DNA of 6,054 bases from Opitutaceae bacterium (GCA_005786775.1 SYDD01000311.1:1-6054); one strand, 5' to 3'; counted from the first letter of the stretch, positions 1 through 6,054 are shown. Numbers and translations: made by a program. Notes: generated by a model not told the origin, from the letters alone.

Positions 1-936
1 ATGGGCCAGGCCCGCCGCTACCTGCCGCTCCAGCGCGGCTTCGACGAGTTCTACGGCCACGGCAACAACGGCATCGATTACTACACCCACGAGCGCTACG
101 GCATCCACTCGATGTTCCGCGGGAACCAGCGCACGCGGGAGGACGTCGGCCAGTACGCGACGGACCTGTTCCGCCGCGAGGCCGTCCGCTTCATCCGCGC
201 GCACCGCGAACGCCCCTTCTTTGTCTACCTCCCCTTCAACGCCCCGCACAGCGCCTCCAGCCTCGACAAGCCCGGCGTGCAGGCCCCGGAGGAGTACCTG
301 CGCCGCTACCCCAACCTCAACCCCAAGGAGCGCCTCACCGCCTACTACGCGGCCGTCACCTGCATGGACGACGCCATCGGCGAGGTGCTCCGGACCCTCC
401 AGGAGATTGGCCAGGATAAGAACACGTTGGTGCTCTTCCTCTCGGACAACGGGGGCTCGGGCAACGGCGGCAACGCGCCGCTGCGCGGCCAGAAGTCGAC
501 GATGTGGGAGGGCGGCCTGCGCGTACCCTTCCTCGCGTGGTGGCCGGGCCGCCTGCCGGCGGGGGTCGTCACCGACGAGTTCCTGACCTCGCTGGAGATT
601 TTCCCGACCCTGGCGGGCCTCGCGGGGGCGCGCCTGCCGGCGGGAGTGGAGTTAGACGGCTTTGACGCGCTCCCGGTGTTGCGCGGCGAGCGGAAGTCGC
701 CGCGGACGGAGATGTTCTGGGAGCGCCGGAGCGACCGGGCGGCGCGCGTGGGCCAGTGGAAGTGGGTGGCGACGCCGAAGGGCGGCGGCCTGTTCGACCT
801 GAGCCGCGATCTCGGAGAGAAGGAGGACGTGTCGGCGAAGCACCCCGAGGTGGCGCAGCGCTTGGCGAACGCGTTCGCCGCGTGGAAGGCGCGCATGGAC
901 GCCGCCGAGGCCCGCGGTCCGTTCCGGGATTATTGA
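1..936 (+). CDS. Arylsulfatase-like sulfatase (S1 family), 5'-truncated by window start
   Basis: This is the C-terminal part (311 residues) of a type I sulfatase, which hydrolyses sulfate esters, in this type of bacterium usually on polysaccharides or glycans, normally in the periplasm or outside the cell. Seen in sequence: the RGFDEFYG motif with DYYTHE just after it (residues 13-31), the PFFVYLPFNAPH segment (72-83), the strand ending in FLSDNGG (147-153) with the Asp-Asn pair that completes the calcium site, then LRGQKSTMWEGGLRVPF (162-178) with the conserved active-site Lys, and a C-terminal subdomain ending in a GLFDLSRD turn. The catalytic Cys/Ser of the C/S-x-P-x-R motif, which is oxidised to formylglycine, would lie upstream and cannot be seen. 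The first ATG is very probably an internal Met following the usual GKWHLG motif and not the true start. It converges on the propeller gene. Family assignment is firm; substrate is unknown. Confidence 0.93.
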   Translation: MGQARRYLPLQRGFDEFYGHGNNGIDYYTHERYGIHSMFRGNQRTREDVGQYATDLFRREAVRFIRAHRERPFFVYLPFNAPHSASSLDKPGVQAPEEYLRRYPNLNPKERLTAYYAAVTCMDDAIGEVLRTLQEIGQDKNTLVLFLSDNGGSGNGGNAPLRGQKSTMWEGGLRVPFLAWWPGRLPAGVVTDEFLTSLEIFPTLAGLAGARLPAGVELDGFDALPVLRGERKSPRTEMFWERRSDRAARVGQWKWVATPKGGGLFDLSRDLGEKEDVSAKHPEVAQRLANAFAAWKARMDAAEARGPFRDY

Positions 937-960
937 GGACGGGATGGAGGGCATAGCGGC

Positions 961-983
961 CCGCCCAACTCGCATCCGGGCGG
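961..983. terminator. Possible weak bidirectional terminator hairpin
   Basis: Between the two convergent stop codons, CCGCCC (961-966) pairs with GGGCGG (978-983) around an 11-base loop. The stem is only 6 bp and no T-tract follows on either strand, so it is not a canonical intrinsic terminator. Its position in the 50-base convergent spacer is the main argument. In DNA this GC-rich such a stem can arise by chance. Confidence 0.2.
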
Positions 984-986
984 CAA

Positions 987-2153
987 CTAAAGTCGCTCGA
1001 CCACGACCGAGGTTGGACCCCGCGACGGACCGCGCTCGTAGGCTAGCAGCACACCTTCTCCACCTGGCAACGCCACCACGGACGGAAAGCGCGCCTCCGC
1101 CGCGAGCTTCACCGGCGCGGCGCCGTCCAGCCCCGTCAGTTTCACCAGGTCGGTGCCTTGCTGCCAAATGACGACGGGCGCGGCGTTGCCGTCCTGCACG
1201 GCCACCGGCTGCTTGCCCGCCCCGAGCTTCATTTCCGGACCTTCACCCCGCGCGAGGAAAACCTCGCCGTTGCGTTGAAACACCGCGCCGAAGCGCCCGC
1301 CGCCCAGCGCGAGGATCTGCCCGCCGTCCATAGGGCAGGCGGCGATCTTCCAGGTGCCTTCCCCGATCTTGCGCGCCGGGCCAAAACCGGCGGCCCCCCG
1401 GGCCCGGGTGGTCATCCACATATCGCGCGCGCCCGCGATGGAGTTGCGCCACATCACGGCCAGATTCCCTTCGGCATCAAAAAGCGCGACGGGGTGGCAG
1501 CACTCGCAGACCGACTTGTCGGGCGACTTGTAAACCAGCTCGTTCCTCGCCCAGGAGCGGCCGCCATCCCGCGACATCGCGCCCCACAATTCCATCGCCC
1601 CGTTCCGCAGGTCGAGCCAGGTCACGAAAAGCTCGCCGGCCGGACCACCCGCCAAATCGTGCAGCCCCTCGCGCGCGCTGGCCGCGACCTCGTTGATCCG
1701 CACCGGCCCGCCCCACGTCCGGCCTGAGTCGGTCGACACAAACGACACCAGCTCGTCGGCGATGGCGGTAACGGTGAGCCGGTCACCGTGGATCGCGAGG
1801 CGGGGACCGCGGCGCAGGCCGAGGGCCAGCTTCGGCAAGGCGGCCACCCTCATCGCCGGCGCAAACGTGGACCCGCCATCCGCGGACTGAGCGACCAGCA
1901 GCTCGCCGGAGCGGCCCCGCGGTGCATGGCCCTTGGCCTTCTTCCCGTCGGCATGCGCGGCGTGATCCGCAACCGCCGGCGCCGCCTCGCCGGGCTGACC
2001 GTAAACGAGCCAGACGCGGCCCGCGCCACCCAGCGCGACCCGCGGTTGGGCCGCCGCGGCGATCTCGATCCGCGCCCCGGCCGGCTGGGCGAATCCCACG
2101 CTGGCGAGCACGCAGGCGAGCGCGACCACAGATGCCGGGGAAGACAGGTTCAT
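987..2153 (-). CDS. Secreted sialidase-fold (BNR/Asp-box) beta-propeller protein with CECCH motif
   Basis: This 388-residue protein starts with a likely Sec signal peptide (about residues 1-27, hydrophobic core 9-21, cleavage near QPAGA), so it is probably periplasmic or secreted. Three Asp boxes of the form S-x-D-x-G-x-[TS]-[WF] are visible at 90-97, 140-147 and 194-201, diagnostic of sialidase-like beta-propellers. The sialidase Arg triad and nucleophilic Tyr/Glu pair are not evident, so sialidase activity should not be assumed. A CECCH motif lies at 216-220 and one more mature Cys at 273 (ACPMDGG); a His/Lys-rich stretch (H64, H67, H76) sits between early strands. These are plausible metal ligands or disulfides. 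Two starts are possible: ATG at 2153 (used here, with AGG 9 bases upstream) or TTG at 2162, three codons earlier, with GGAGG 8 bases upstream. The gene is divergent from the metal-efflux operon, suggesting shared control; function is unknown. Confidence 0.82.
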   Translation of the reverse strand: MNLSSPASVVALACVLASVGFAQPAGARIEIAAAAQPRVALGGAGRVWLVYGQPGEAAPAVADHAAHADGKKAKGHAPRGRSGELLVAQSADGGSTFAPAMRVAALPKLALGLRRGPRLAIHGDRLTVTAIADELVSFVSTDSGRTWGGPVRINEVAASAREGLHDLAGGPAGELFVTWLDLRNGAMELWGAMSRDGGRSWARNELVYKSPDKSVCECCHPVALFDAEGNLAVMWRNSIAGARDMWMTTRARGAAGFGPARKIGEGTWKIAACPMDGGQILALGGGRFGAVFQRNGEVFLARGEGPEMKLGAGKQPVAVQDGNAAPVVIWQQGTDLVKLTGLDGAAPVKLAAEARFPSVVALPGGEGVLLAYERGPSRGPTSVVVERL

Positions 2154-2170
2154 CGGCGACAACCTGCGTA

Positions 2171-2175
2171 CCTCC
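2171..2175 (-). promoter_or_regulatory. Shine-Dalgarno-like GGAGG for the propeller gene
   Basis: On the minus strand GGAGG lies 8 bases before a TTG codon (2162) and 17 bases before the ATG (2153). The spacing favours TTG, whereas codon preference favours ATG, which has only a weak AGG 9 bases upstream. The choice changes the signal peptide by three residues and does not affect the predicted role. Confidence 0.4.
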
Positions 2176-2189
2176 GCGGGCAGCGTCCA

Positions 2190-2285
2190 CCGGGAAATCC
2201 CCGGCGGGAAACCTTGGGCTTCACCCGCCCAGCCCGCTGCCCTCCCGAACTATTCCCGGGGGGATCCGCACCGTGCGGTGTACCG
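2190..2285. promoter_or_regulatory. Divergent control region with clustered dyad elements
   Basis: This segment lies between the divergent propeller gene and the efflux operon. The 7-mer CGGGAAA occurs twice, at 2191-2197 and 2205-2211. ATCCCC-GGC-GGGAA (2197-2210) reappears on the other strand as ATCCCC-CC-GGGAA (within 2252-2265), about 55 bases away. Directly abutting it is a perfect 13-base dyad, CCGCAC-C-GTGCGG (2266-2278), followed by CGGT-GT-ACCG (2276-2285). Such spacing suits operators for a metal-responsive repressor or activator. No regulator is encoded in the window, and no convincing -35/-10 pair was recognised. Assignment to a regulator family such as CsoR, MerR or CopY would be a guess. 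Confidence 0.4.
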
Positions 2286-2306
2286 TCAGGTGGACCCTCT
2301 CCTCCG

Positions 2307-3719
2307 ATGAAACTCTGGCTTCGCCCCTCCTCCCGGTCCCGCCCGGCGGCCCCTGCCGCACTGGCTGGCGCACGCGGCGCGGGCGGGACGAGCGCCGGCC
2401 CCGCCACCGGGCCGTCACCGTGTGGCGAGCGCCGCCCGCTCCCCCCCCTGGGCCCGATGCTTTTCTCCGCCTTCACCCTGTGGGGCGCGGCCCTACTCAC
2501 CGCGCTCCCGGCAACCATCCGGGCCCAGCAGACGGGGACGCCTGAGCACCGGAGCGATCTGGTGCAGGCGGTCGTGAGCTCACCCGCGCTCCAGGCTGCC
2601 GCCCGGCGCAGCACCGCAGCGCGCGAAAGGGTAGGCGCCGCCGGTCGTCTGGCGGACGTGGAAGTCGAGGGCATGGGCTCACGCACGGTCGGACCCTTGG
2701 ATGAGCGGGCCACGAAATGGGAAGTGAACGTCCGACAACCGCTGCCCCGGCGCGGCGAACGCGACGCCGACCGCGCGCGCGCCCAGGCGGGAGTGACGCT
2801 GGCCGAGGCGGCCTACGCCGCACTGGCGGGTGAGCTCGCCGCCGAGAGCGCGATCGCGCGCGCGGAAGCCGATGCGGCCGAGGCCCGGGCGCGGCTCTAT
2901 GAGAACCAGATTGGGCGGCTGCAGGCCGTGTTGGGGAGTGTCGAGGCGCGCCTCGCGGCCGGCGGGGGCCGGATCGCGGACCGACTGCTCGTGCAATCCC
3001 GGGTCGCGGCGATGCAGCTGGTGATCGAGGAGGAACGGAAGACCGCGGCCGACGCCCTTGCGGAAGCGCGGGCCCGACTCGGATTGCGACCCGAAGCCCC
3101 GCTGCCCGGATTTGCCGCGCCGTCGCCGGAAGAGATCCGGACGGAGGAGGCGGCCACCGTCCGGCTCGCGGCGGCGCGCACCGCGGAGGCCGACGCGCTG
3201 GGGCAGGTGGCGCGCACCGCGGCGAATCCCCTGATGTCCGTGGGCGTGCGGCTCGAGCGGGAGCGCCGCGCGTTGGGACCGGAACACACGGCCGGACTGG
3301 CCTTCACGACGGAGCTGCCGTTCCGGGGCCGCCACTACGCGCGCGCCGAAATCCGCGCGGCGGCGGCGGAGCGGGCCGCAGCCACCTCCGATGCCGAGGC
3401 GGCGCGGTACCGGATCTCCTCCGCGCTCACGCGTGTGGAGCGGGCGGAGCGCCTGGCCGCCACCTCCCGCCGGTTGAGCGAGGAGACCGTCGCCCGCCTC
3501 GACGCGGAATACGACGCCCTGGTGCGCGCGGCCGGCGTCGGGACCGGCGGCGTCCCGGGCGATTCCACCGTGCTGCAGACGGTCGGGATCCTCGAGCGCG
3601 TCACGGAGGCCAGCCTCCAGGTGATCCGCGCGGACACCGCGGTCCGCATCGCCCGTGCCGAGCTGTGGCGCCACGTCCCGGCCAGCCAGTTTCCAGCCGG
3701 TCAATTCTCTCCGCCATGA
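2307..3719 (+). CDS. TolC/CusC-family outer membrane factor of a metal RND efflux system
   Basis: This is the outer membrane channel of the tripartite pump, giving metal a route from the periplasm to the outside. Numbering from the Met at 2457, there are two outer-membrane-efflux repeats: about residues 32-210, with the QPLPRRGERDADRA motif near 94-107 and long Ala/Glu/Arg-rich helices, and about 218-413, with the matching ELPFRGRHYARAEIR motif near 286-300. The internal duplication and alternating helical heptads are typical of TolC proteins. Start choice is uncertain. ATG at 2307 gives 470 residues and has a loose AGGTGG 13 bases upstream, but puts a Pro/Gly/Ser-rich 50-residue stretch before the hydrophobic segment. 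ATG at 2457 gives 420 residues and begins directly with a signal-peptide-like segment ending at IRAQ, but has no ribosome binding site and no basic n-region. The reading frame stays open upstream to 1788, but that part is antisense to the propeller gene and is discounted. Its stop overlaps the next start (ATGA). Confidence 0.85.
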   Translation: MKLWLRPSSRSRPAAPAALAGARGAGGTSAGPATGPSPCGERRPLPPLGPMLFSAFTLWGAALLTALPATIRAQQTGTPEHRSDLVQAVVSSPALQAAARRSTAARERVGAAGRLADVEVEGMGSRTVGPLDERATKWEVNVRQPLPRRGERDADRARAQAGVTLAEAAYAALAGELAAESAIARAEADAAEARARLYENQIGRLQAVLGSVEARLAAGGGRIADRLLVQSRVAAMQLVIEEERKTAADALAEARARLGLRPEAPLPGFAAPSPEEIRTEEAATVRLAAARTAEADALGQVARTAANPLMSVGVRLERERRALGPEHTAGLAFTTELPFRGRHYARAEIRAAAAERAAATSDAEAARYRISSALTRVERAERLAATSRRLSEETVARLDAEYDALVRAAGVGTGGVPGDSTVLQTVGILERVTEASLQVIRADTAVRIARAELWRHVPASQFPAGQFSPP

Positions 3720-4141
3720 TCCGAAACCTCTTCATCTTTATCGGCACTTTCGTGGCCGGGGCCCTTCTCGCCCTGGTCGTGCGCACGGCGCGATTCCAGC
3801 CGCACGCCGAGAGCGGGGGTCACCCCCCGACGGCGGACTACGCCCCGATGGTCTCGAACGTGCTCGCGCCCGCCCCCGCGCGTGCGGCGCCCGACGCCGG
3901 GCCGGCGAAACCCGCCACCCTCGAGCCTAGCGCCGGCCAACCCGCCGCGGCGGCGGCGCCCGGCCAGGCCGTCAACAGCGTCTGCGCGATCTGCGGGATG
4001 CCCGTGGATCCGCGGCTGCCGACGATCGAGTATCAGGGTAAGACGATCGGTTTTGGCTGCCGGATGTGCCCGCCGAAATTCAAGGCCGATCCAGAGCGCT
4101 ATGGCCCCTCCTTTCTCGGCAATCAGGTCCGCCCCAAGTAA
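3716..4141 (+). CDS. Membrane-tethered YHS-like metal-binding protein in the CusF position
   Basis: This 141-residue protein has an N-terminal hydrophobic segment (residues 4-22), a long Ala/Pro-rich linker (about 30-87) and a C-terminal YHS-type domain (about 88-130). The domain shows C90-A-I-C93-G-M-P-V-D-P, then Y-Q-G-K-T-I-G-F, C115-R-M-C118, and finally KFKADPERY, the usual order for YHS/TRASH-like heavy-metal modules. The four Cys, perhaps with Met95 or Met117, are the likely Cu(I)/Ag(I) ligands. The start ATG overlaps the outer membrane factor stop (ATGA), implying translational coupling; the adaptor begins 6 bases after its stop. It probably faces the periplasm as a tethered metal donor for the adaptor, occupying the place CusF holds in enterobacterial cusCFBA. 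Topology is not certain: Arg residues flank both sides of the hydrophobic segment, so a cleaved signal peptide is also possible. The role is inferred from domain and context. Confidence 0.85.
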   Translation: MIRNLFIFIGTFVAGALLALVVRTARFQPHAESGGHPPTADYAPMVSNVLAPAPARAAPDAGPAKPATLEPSAGQPAAAAAPGQAVNSVCAICGMPVDPRLPTIEYQGKTIGFGCRMCPPKFKADPERYGPSFLGNQVRPK

Positions 4142-4147
4142 CCCGTC

Positions 4148-5482
4148 ATGCGCGCCCCAGCCCTCCTGTTCGCCGCCGCCGGCCTGGTGCTCGGCACCGG
4201 CCTGATCGCGCTGCTGCCCCGCGAAATGCTGTTCACTCGCTCCACCGTCCACGACCACGCGGCCGGGGCCGAGGCCACCGGGGAACGCTGGGCGTGCCCG
4301 ATGATGGACTTCATCGGCCGCAAGGCGGGTGACTGCCCCGTCTGCGGGATGAAGATGACGCGCGTCACCGCCGGGGAACTCACGCGGGAGCAGCAGCGCC
4401 GGATGGGGGTGCAGACCACGACGCTCGTCCAGGGGCCCGCCCGCACGCTGATCCGGGCCTACGGCGCGGTCCGCTACGACGACCGCACCCTGCAGGTCGT
4501 GATTCCACGGGTGGCCGGCCGCGTGGTGCAACGGCACAGCCCCGCGCGCCACACCGGGACGCTGGTCGCGGCGGGTGATCCCGTCGTCGACCTCTACAGT
4601 CCCGAGGTCTTCGCCGCGCAGGGCGAGCTCGCCGCGGCCGTGAAACTGGGCGACGCCCGGACCATCCGGGCACTGAGCGACCGCTTCGGCCGCTGGAACC
4701 TCGGTCCCGTCGCCCAGGCGATCCTCGACGGGGGCGAACCCGTCGACACGGTCACGATCCGCAGTCCCCTCGCGGGCCGGGTCATCCTCGCGCTCCCGGG
4801 CGAGGGCGACGGGATGGCCGCGGCGAAGCTGCCGCAGATCGGCCAGGAGGTGATGGCCGACACGGTGTTGCTGCGCCTCGTCGATCCGCAGGCCTTGATG
4901 CTCGTGATCCACGTTCCGGAGGCCCGCGCGCACTTCCTGCGGGAGGGTCTGCCGGTGCGGTTGAGCTCGGATGACCGCGGCGAGTTGCCGGAGATCGGCG
5001 CGCGGATCGCTTGGGTCGCCCCGGAACTGAACCTCGAGATCCGGGCCCGCGAGGTGCACGTGCACCTCCGCGATCCCAAGGGGCGCCTGCTGCCCGGCAG
5101 CCTCGTGAACGCACGCTTCGAAGCCGCGCTCGCGCCCGATCTCGAGGTGGCGGACGCCACGGATCCCGCGGCCTGGGGCCAATTCCCGCTGATCCCCAAG
5201 ACTGCCGTCCTCTCCACCGGCGTGCGCCACGTTGCGTGGAAAGTGGTCGAGCGGCAGCGCGATGGCCGCCTGCGCTTCGAGCTCGCGCCTCTCGCCCTCG
5301 GCCCGCGCCTCGAGGATGAATCCGGCAACGACGTCTATGTTGTGCGGGCGGGCCTCCGGCCCGGGGACGAGGTCGCGACCCAGGGCCTGTTCCTGATCGA
5401 CAGCCAGGCGCAGCTCGCCGGCACGCCGAGCCTGCTTTTCCCCACGGGAGCCGTCGCGCCCGCCGGAGGCCACCAGCACTAG
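4148..5482 (+). CDS. cusB: CusB-like periplasmic adaptor (membrane fusion protein) with N-terminal HMBD
   Basis: This 444-residue protein links the RND pump to the outer membrane channel and, in the Cus family, also takes up metal and passes it to the pump. Seen in order: an N-terminal hydrophobic anchor or signal (about 7-23); a heavy-metal-binding domain with C50-P-M-M and C63-P-V-C66-GMKM (48-70); the barrel-sandwich/lipoyl half with VIPRVAGRVVQRH (117-130) and the returning TIRSPLAGRV (203-212); an alpha-helical hairpin between them with VDLYSPEVFAAQGEL; then beta-barrel and membrane-proximal domains, with IPKTAVLSTG near 369-378 and LRPGDEVATQGLFLIDSQAQL near 412-432. All are typical of CusB. 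The canonical CPMHP of the HMBD is CPMMD here. The short His-containing C-terminal tail (GGHQH) may add a metal site. No good Shine-Dalgarno precedes the ATG, which suggests coupling to the preceding gene. The family is clear; Cu/Ag specificity is inferred. Confidence 0.93.
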   Translation: MRAPALLFAAAGLVLGTGLIALLPREMLFTRSTVHDHAAGAEATGERWACPMMDFIGRKAGDCPVCGMKMTRVTAGELTREQQRRMGVQTTTLVQGPARTLIRAYGAVRYDDRTLQVVIPRVAGRVVQRHSPARHTGTLVAAGDPVVDLYSPEVFAAQGELAAAVKLGDARTIRALSDRFGRWNLGPVAQAILDGGEPVDTVTIRSPLAGRVILALPGEGDGMAAAKLPQIGQEVMADTVLLRLVDPQALMLVIHVPEARAHFLREGLPVRLSSDDRGELPEIGARIAWVAPELNLEIRAREVHVHLRDPKGRLLPGSLVNARFEAALAPDLEVADATDPAAWGQFPLIPKTAVLSTGVRHVAWKVVERQRDGRLRFELAPLALGPRLEDESGNDVYVVRAGLRPGDEVATQGLFLIDSQAQLAGTPSLLFPTGAVAPAGGHQH

Positions 5483-5533
5483 TTCCCTCCGTCCGCGTGC
5501 CCGGTACCCGCGCCGGCCCGCGCCTCCGCCCCG

Positions 5534-6054
5534 ATGCTCTCCTTCTTCATCCGCAACCCGTTCGTGACGCTGACCGCGGCGGCGGCGCTCGCCCTGGCCG
5601 GCCTCTGGGCTTGGCGTCACGTGCCCGTCGACGCGCTGCCGGATCTCAGCGACAATCAGGTGATCGTGTGGGCGGAATGGCCGGGCAAGAGCCCGCAGGA
5701 CGTGGACGCGCAGGTCACGGCGCGGCTCGCGCGCGAGCTGCAGGGGCTGCCCGGCGTGCAGACCGTCCGCGGCATGTCGCTCTACGGCGCGGGCTACGTC
5801 TACGTGATCTTCGAGGAGCGGCGCGACCTCTATGCGTGCCGCACGCGCGTCCTGGAGCGGCTCGCGCAGCTGCAAGGCCTGCTGCCCACCGGCGTGAATG
5901 CCCGGCTCGGGCCGGACGCGACGGCGATGGGCCAGGTTTACGCTTTTACCCTCCAAGGACCGCGGGACCTCGAGACAAAGCGGTACCTCCTCGACCAGCT
6001 CGTCGTCCCCGCGCTCCGGGCCGTGCCCGGCGTCGCGGAAGTGGCGCCCGCGGG
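5534..6054 (+). CDS. cusA: CusA-like heavy-metal RND transporter, 3'-truncated by window end
   Basis: The first 173 complete residues of an inner-membrane proton-driven RND pump of the heavy-metal efflux family (full proteins are roughly 1,030-1,050 residues). After a short cytoplasmic N-terminus comes transmembrane helix 1 (about 9-27), then VPVDALPDLSDNQVIV (30-45), the strong hallmark of CusA/CzcA-type pumps. Next come the first porter-domain elements WPGKSPQDVDAQV, PGVQTVRGMSLYG, YVYVIFEE, RVLERL and LPTGVNARLGPDAT (118-130), closely matching the CusA pattern. The diagnostic periplasmic Met cluster and the charged residues of the proton relay lie beyond the window, so Cu/Ag against Zn/Co/Cd cannot be settled from this gene alone. 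The ATG at 5534 is the only plausible start: none of the in-frame codons in the 51-base gap after the adaptor is ATG, GTG or TTG. No clear ribosome binding site is seen. It is the fourth gene of the operon. Confidence 0.95.
   Translation, partial: MLSFFIRNPFVTLTAAAALALAGLWAWRHVPVDALPDLSDNQVIVWAEWPGKSPQDVDAQVTARLARELQGLPGVQTVRGMSLYGAGYVYVIFEERRDLYACRTRVLERLAQLQGLLPTGVNARLGPDATAMGQVYAFTLQGPRDLETKRYLLDQLVVPALRAVPGVAEVAPA

Noticed and set aside
1158..1727. 189-codon plus-strand open frame opposite the propeller gene
   Set aside because: The minus strand shows three Asp boxes and a signal peptide in a single frame; the plus-strand translation shows no domain.
987..2153. Annotation as an active exo-alpha-sialidase
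   Set aside because: Asp boxes identify only the propeller fold; the Arg triad and catalytic Tyr/Glu pair could not be located, so a catalytic name is not supported.
2190..2204. Hairpin CCGGG-AAATC-CCCGG as a terminator or riboswitch element
   Set aside because: Only 5 bp with no T-run and no surrounding conserved aptamer pattern recognised; it is better treated as part of the possible operator cluster.
1788..2306. Upstream extension of the outer membrane factor frame back to a GTG at 1788
   Set aside because: It would run antisense through the signal peptide and first strands of the propeller gene, has no domain similarity, and is Arg/Gly/Pro-rich as GC-rich shadow frames are.
2679..3704. 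341-codon minus-strand open frame opposite the outer membrane factor
   Set aside because: Arg/Gly/Ala-rich translation without recognisable motifs, opposite a gene with clear TolC-family duplication.
5483..5533. Possible terminator or small gene between the adaptor and the RND pump
   Set aside because: The 51-base spacer has no stable stem followed by a T-tract and no open frame with a start codon; it reads as a plain intra-operon gap.
3701..5956. Very long (751-codon) open frame on the minus strand, antisense to the YHS, adaptor and RND genes
   Set aside because: The sense strand encodes three recognisable, well-ordered families. The antisense translation is Arg/Gly/Ala/His-rich with no recognisable domain, and such open frames are expected opposite genes with high third-position GC.

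Overview
This is a GC-rich window with strong G/C preference at third codon positions. It carries the 3' part of a sulfatase gene and most of a CusCBA-type heavy-metal efflux operon. The gene mix (S1-family sulfatase, secreted beta-propeller protein, metal RND pump with YHS and HMBD metal-binding modules) would suit a Gram-negative member of the PVC group, for example a verrucomicrobial Opitutaceae-like bacterium. That placement is an inference from gene content and composition; no marker gene is present. No tRNA, rRNA, CRISPR array, insertion sequence or integrase is visible, and no gene-free stretch exceeds 300 bases.

Layout. Positions 1-936 (+) hold the C-terminal part of an arylsulfatase-like enzyme cut by the window start. 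It converges, across a 50-base spacer, on a gene at 987-2153 (-) for a secreted sialidase-fold (BNR/Asp-box) beta-propeller protein with an unusual Cys-Glu-Cys-Cys-His motif. A divergent regulatory region of about 150-300 bases follows, rich in dyad-symmetric elements. From it a tight operon runs rightward: a TolC/CusC-like outer membrane factor (2307 or 2457 to 3719), a small membrane-tethered YHS-domain protein (3716-4141, overlapping the previous stop as ATGA), a CusB-like periplasmic adaptor with an N-terminal heavy-metal-binding domain (4148-5482), and the start of a CusA-like RND transporter (5534 to beyond the window end).

How the parts fit. The last three components form a classic tripartite heavy-metal efflux system. 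The inner-membrane RND pump uses the proton gradient, the adaptor bridges the periplasm, and the outer membrane factor provides the exit duct; Cu(I)/Ag(I) is the most likely substrate. In enterobacterial cusCFBA the gene between the outer membrane factor and the adaptor encodes the periplasmic metallochaperone CusF. Here that slot holds a membrane-anchored YHS protein with two Cys-x-x-Cys pairs, suggesting a non-homologous replacement that feeds metal to the adaptor. The divergent Cys-rich propeller may be a further periplasmic metal-handling partner; that is the most speculative and most interesting part of the window.
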